Source: an uncultured Rhodocyclaceae bacterium (GTDB taxonomy: Bacteria; Pseudomonadota; Gammaproteobacteria; Burkholderiales; Rhodocyclaceae). Taken from it: a DNA stretch of 8,239 nucleotides. Made by a program: the position numbers and the translations under genes. Shown here piece after piece: positions 7,865 through 8,239 of this stretch; positions within the stretch are counted from its first letter, which is position 1; every line of letters begins with the position of its first letter. The notes below the pieces were generated by a model. The model made no database searches. It was not told the origin of the DNA and saw only the letters and a program-made list of their open reading frames with translations. Location: NCBI GenBank assembly GCA_937892345.1, contig CALAGF010000183.1:1-8239 (forward strand), in the 5' to 3' direction.

Positions 7865-7898
7865 AACGGGCTCTCCTTCGGGGGAGCCCGTTTGGTTT
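7865..7898 (+). terminator. Hairpin terminator after pilY1
   Basis: A 12-base-pair stem (7865-7876 with 7881-7892, one G-T pair) is closed by a C(TTCG)G tetraloop, an exceptionally stable loop. It starts 20 bases after the pilY1 stop. The tail is TTTGGTTTGGG, so the T-run is interrupted, and termination could be incomplete. The stem lies in an open frame that continues into the downstream gene, and its 3' arm contains a GGGGGAG that could serve as that gene's ribosome site. Confidence 0.75.
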
Positions 7899-8225
7899 GG
7901 GCGCTGATCTTTTCTTTCTTGCTCCATGGGTTGTGGCTATGGGGCGAGCGTCCCGCGCTGGTGTCGTCCGACTCGGGGCCGGCGGCAGTTCTGGAGGTGC
8001 GTTTGCCGCCCCGCAACCCGTTGGCCGATGCGGTGTTAGCGCCGTTGGCGGGCGACGTGTCGGCGCTCCGGCAGGAAGCATTGCAAGTACCGGCAAGCCC
8101 CATGCCGATTGCGCAGGGCTCGGCGGTTGCGGTAATGCCGAACGCGCTGGTCGAGCAGACGAAAAATCCACCCATGCCCTCGTCGACCGTTAACCCGCCC
8201 ACGCCCCCTGATCCCGTTACTGAAG
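7892..8225 (+). CDS. TonB-like energy transducer, N-terminal fragment
   Basis: The frame is open to the end of the window and lacks its C-terminus. It encodes one membrane segment (VWALIFSFLLHGLWLW) near the N-terminus, whose LLHG is typical of TonB-family proteins. A periplasmic-type region follows, rich in Pro, Ala and Val, with proline clusters (NPPMPSSTVNPPTPPDPV) towards the cut end. TonB proteins span the inner membrane and pass proton-motive energy to outer-membrane receptors; the diagnostic C-terminal domain is missing here. The start is unsure. TTG at 7892 has GGGGGAG five bases upstream but leaves no positive residue before the membrane helix. TTG at 7835, inside the end of pilY1, would add MPSSPANGTANGLSFGGAR and supply an Arg, but would mean translating through the hairpin. 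No ATG precedes the helix in this frame. Another proline-rich single-pass membrane protein is possible. Confidence 0.65.
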
Positions 8226-8239
8226 AGATCGGAAGAGCG
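8226..8239 (+). other. Illumina adapter remnant at contig end
   Basis: The last 14 bases, AGATCGGAAGAGCG, are identical to the beginning of the standard Illumina TruSeq adapter (read-2 form). They stand at the very end of the sequence, where untrimmed adapter is expected. They are not genomic, and the residues they appear to encode (IGRA after TEE) should not be included in the TonB-like protein. Confidence 0.93.

Noticed and set aside
7216..8202. A 328-residue open frame on the minus strand across the pilY1 end and the downstream gene
   Set aside because: It lies opposite two convincing plus-strand frames, crosses the terminator and has no recognisable domain or ribosome site. It is a by-product of high GC.

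Overview
The window is the 3' part of a type IV pilus minor-pilin operon, read left to right on the plus strand: the end of pilV, then complete pilW, pilX and pilY1. A strong hairpin follows, and then the start of a TonB-like gene that is cut by the end of the sequence. The gene order, the Gram-negative style signal peptides and class III prepilin leaders, moderate to high GC and the style of PilY1 point to a betaproteobacterium, perhaps in the Rhodocyclales. The taxonomic placement is inference. The last 14 bases match the start of an Illumina adapter, so this is an assembled contig whose true biological end is at about base 8225.

Layout: bases 2-211 encode the C-terminus of PilV. Bases 221-1285 encode PilW, with a prepilin leader cleaved after Gly14. 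PilX (1282-1875) overlaps pilW by an ATGA and contains a run of eight G. PilY1 (1906-7845) is about 1,979 residues, against roughly 1,000-1,200 for well-known PilY1/PilC proteins. A C(TTCG)G-loop hairpin at 7865-7892 ends the operon. From about 7892 (or 7835) an open frame encodes one N-terminal membrane segment followed by a proline-rich stretch, as in TonB. No gene-free stretch longer than 300 bases exists, and I see no RNA gene, mobile element or CRISPR array.

In better-studied systems, PilV, PilW and PilX are minor pilins that form a priming tip complex with PilY1. PilY1 sits at the pilus tip, where it acts in adhesion, surface sensing and control of extension and retraction. The short gaps and overlaps here fit co-transcription and coupled translation.

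The notable feature is inside PilY1. About 690 residues appear to be inserted in the N-terminal von Willebrand A-like domain, between the TTDG strand and the LADVAQYYY/HMTTFTLALG segment. The insert has two parts: 17 consecutive seven-residue units rich in Thr, Gln and Leu (residues 409-527), then 17 disulfide-style modules of about 29 residues (558-1045). Every module has exactly 15 residues between its two cysteines and an Asn nine residues after the first. The insert looks like a stalk or ladder that could extend or stiffen the pilus-tip sensor. That role is inference.
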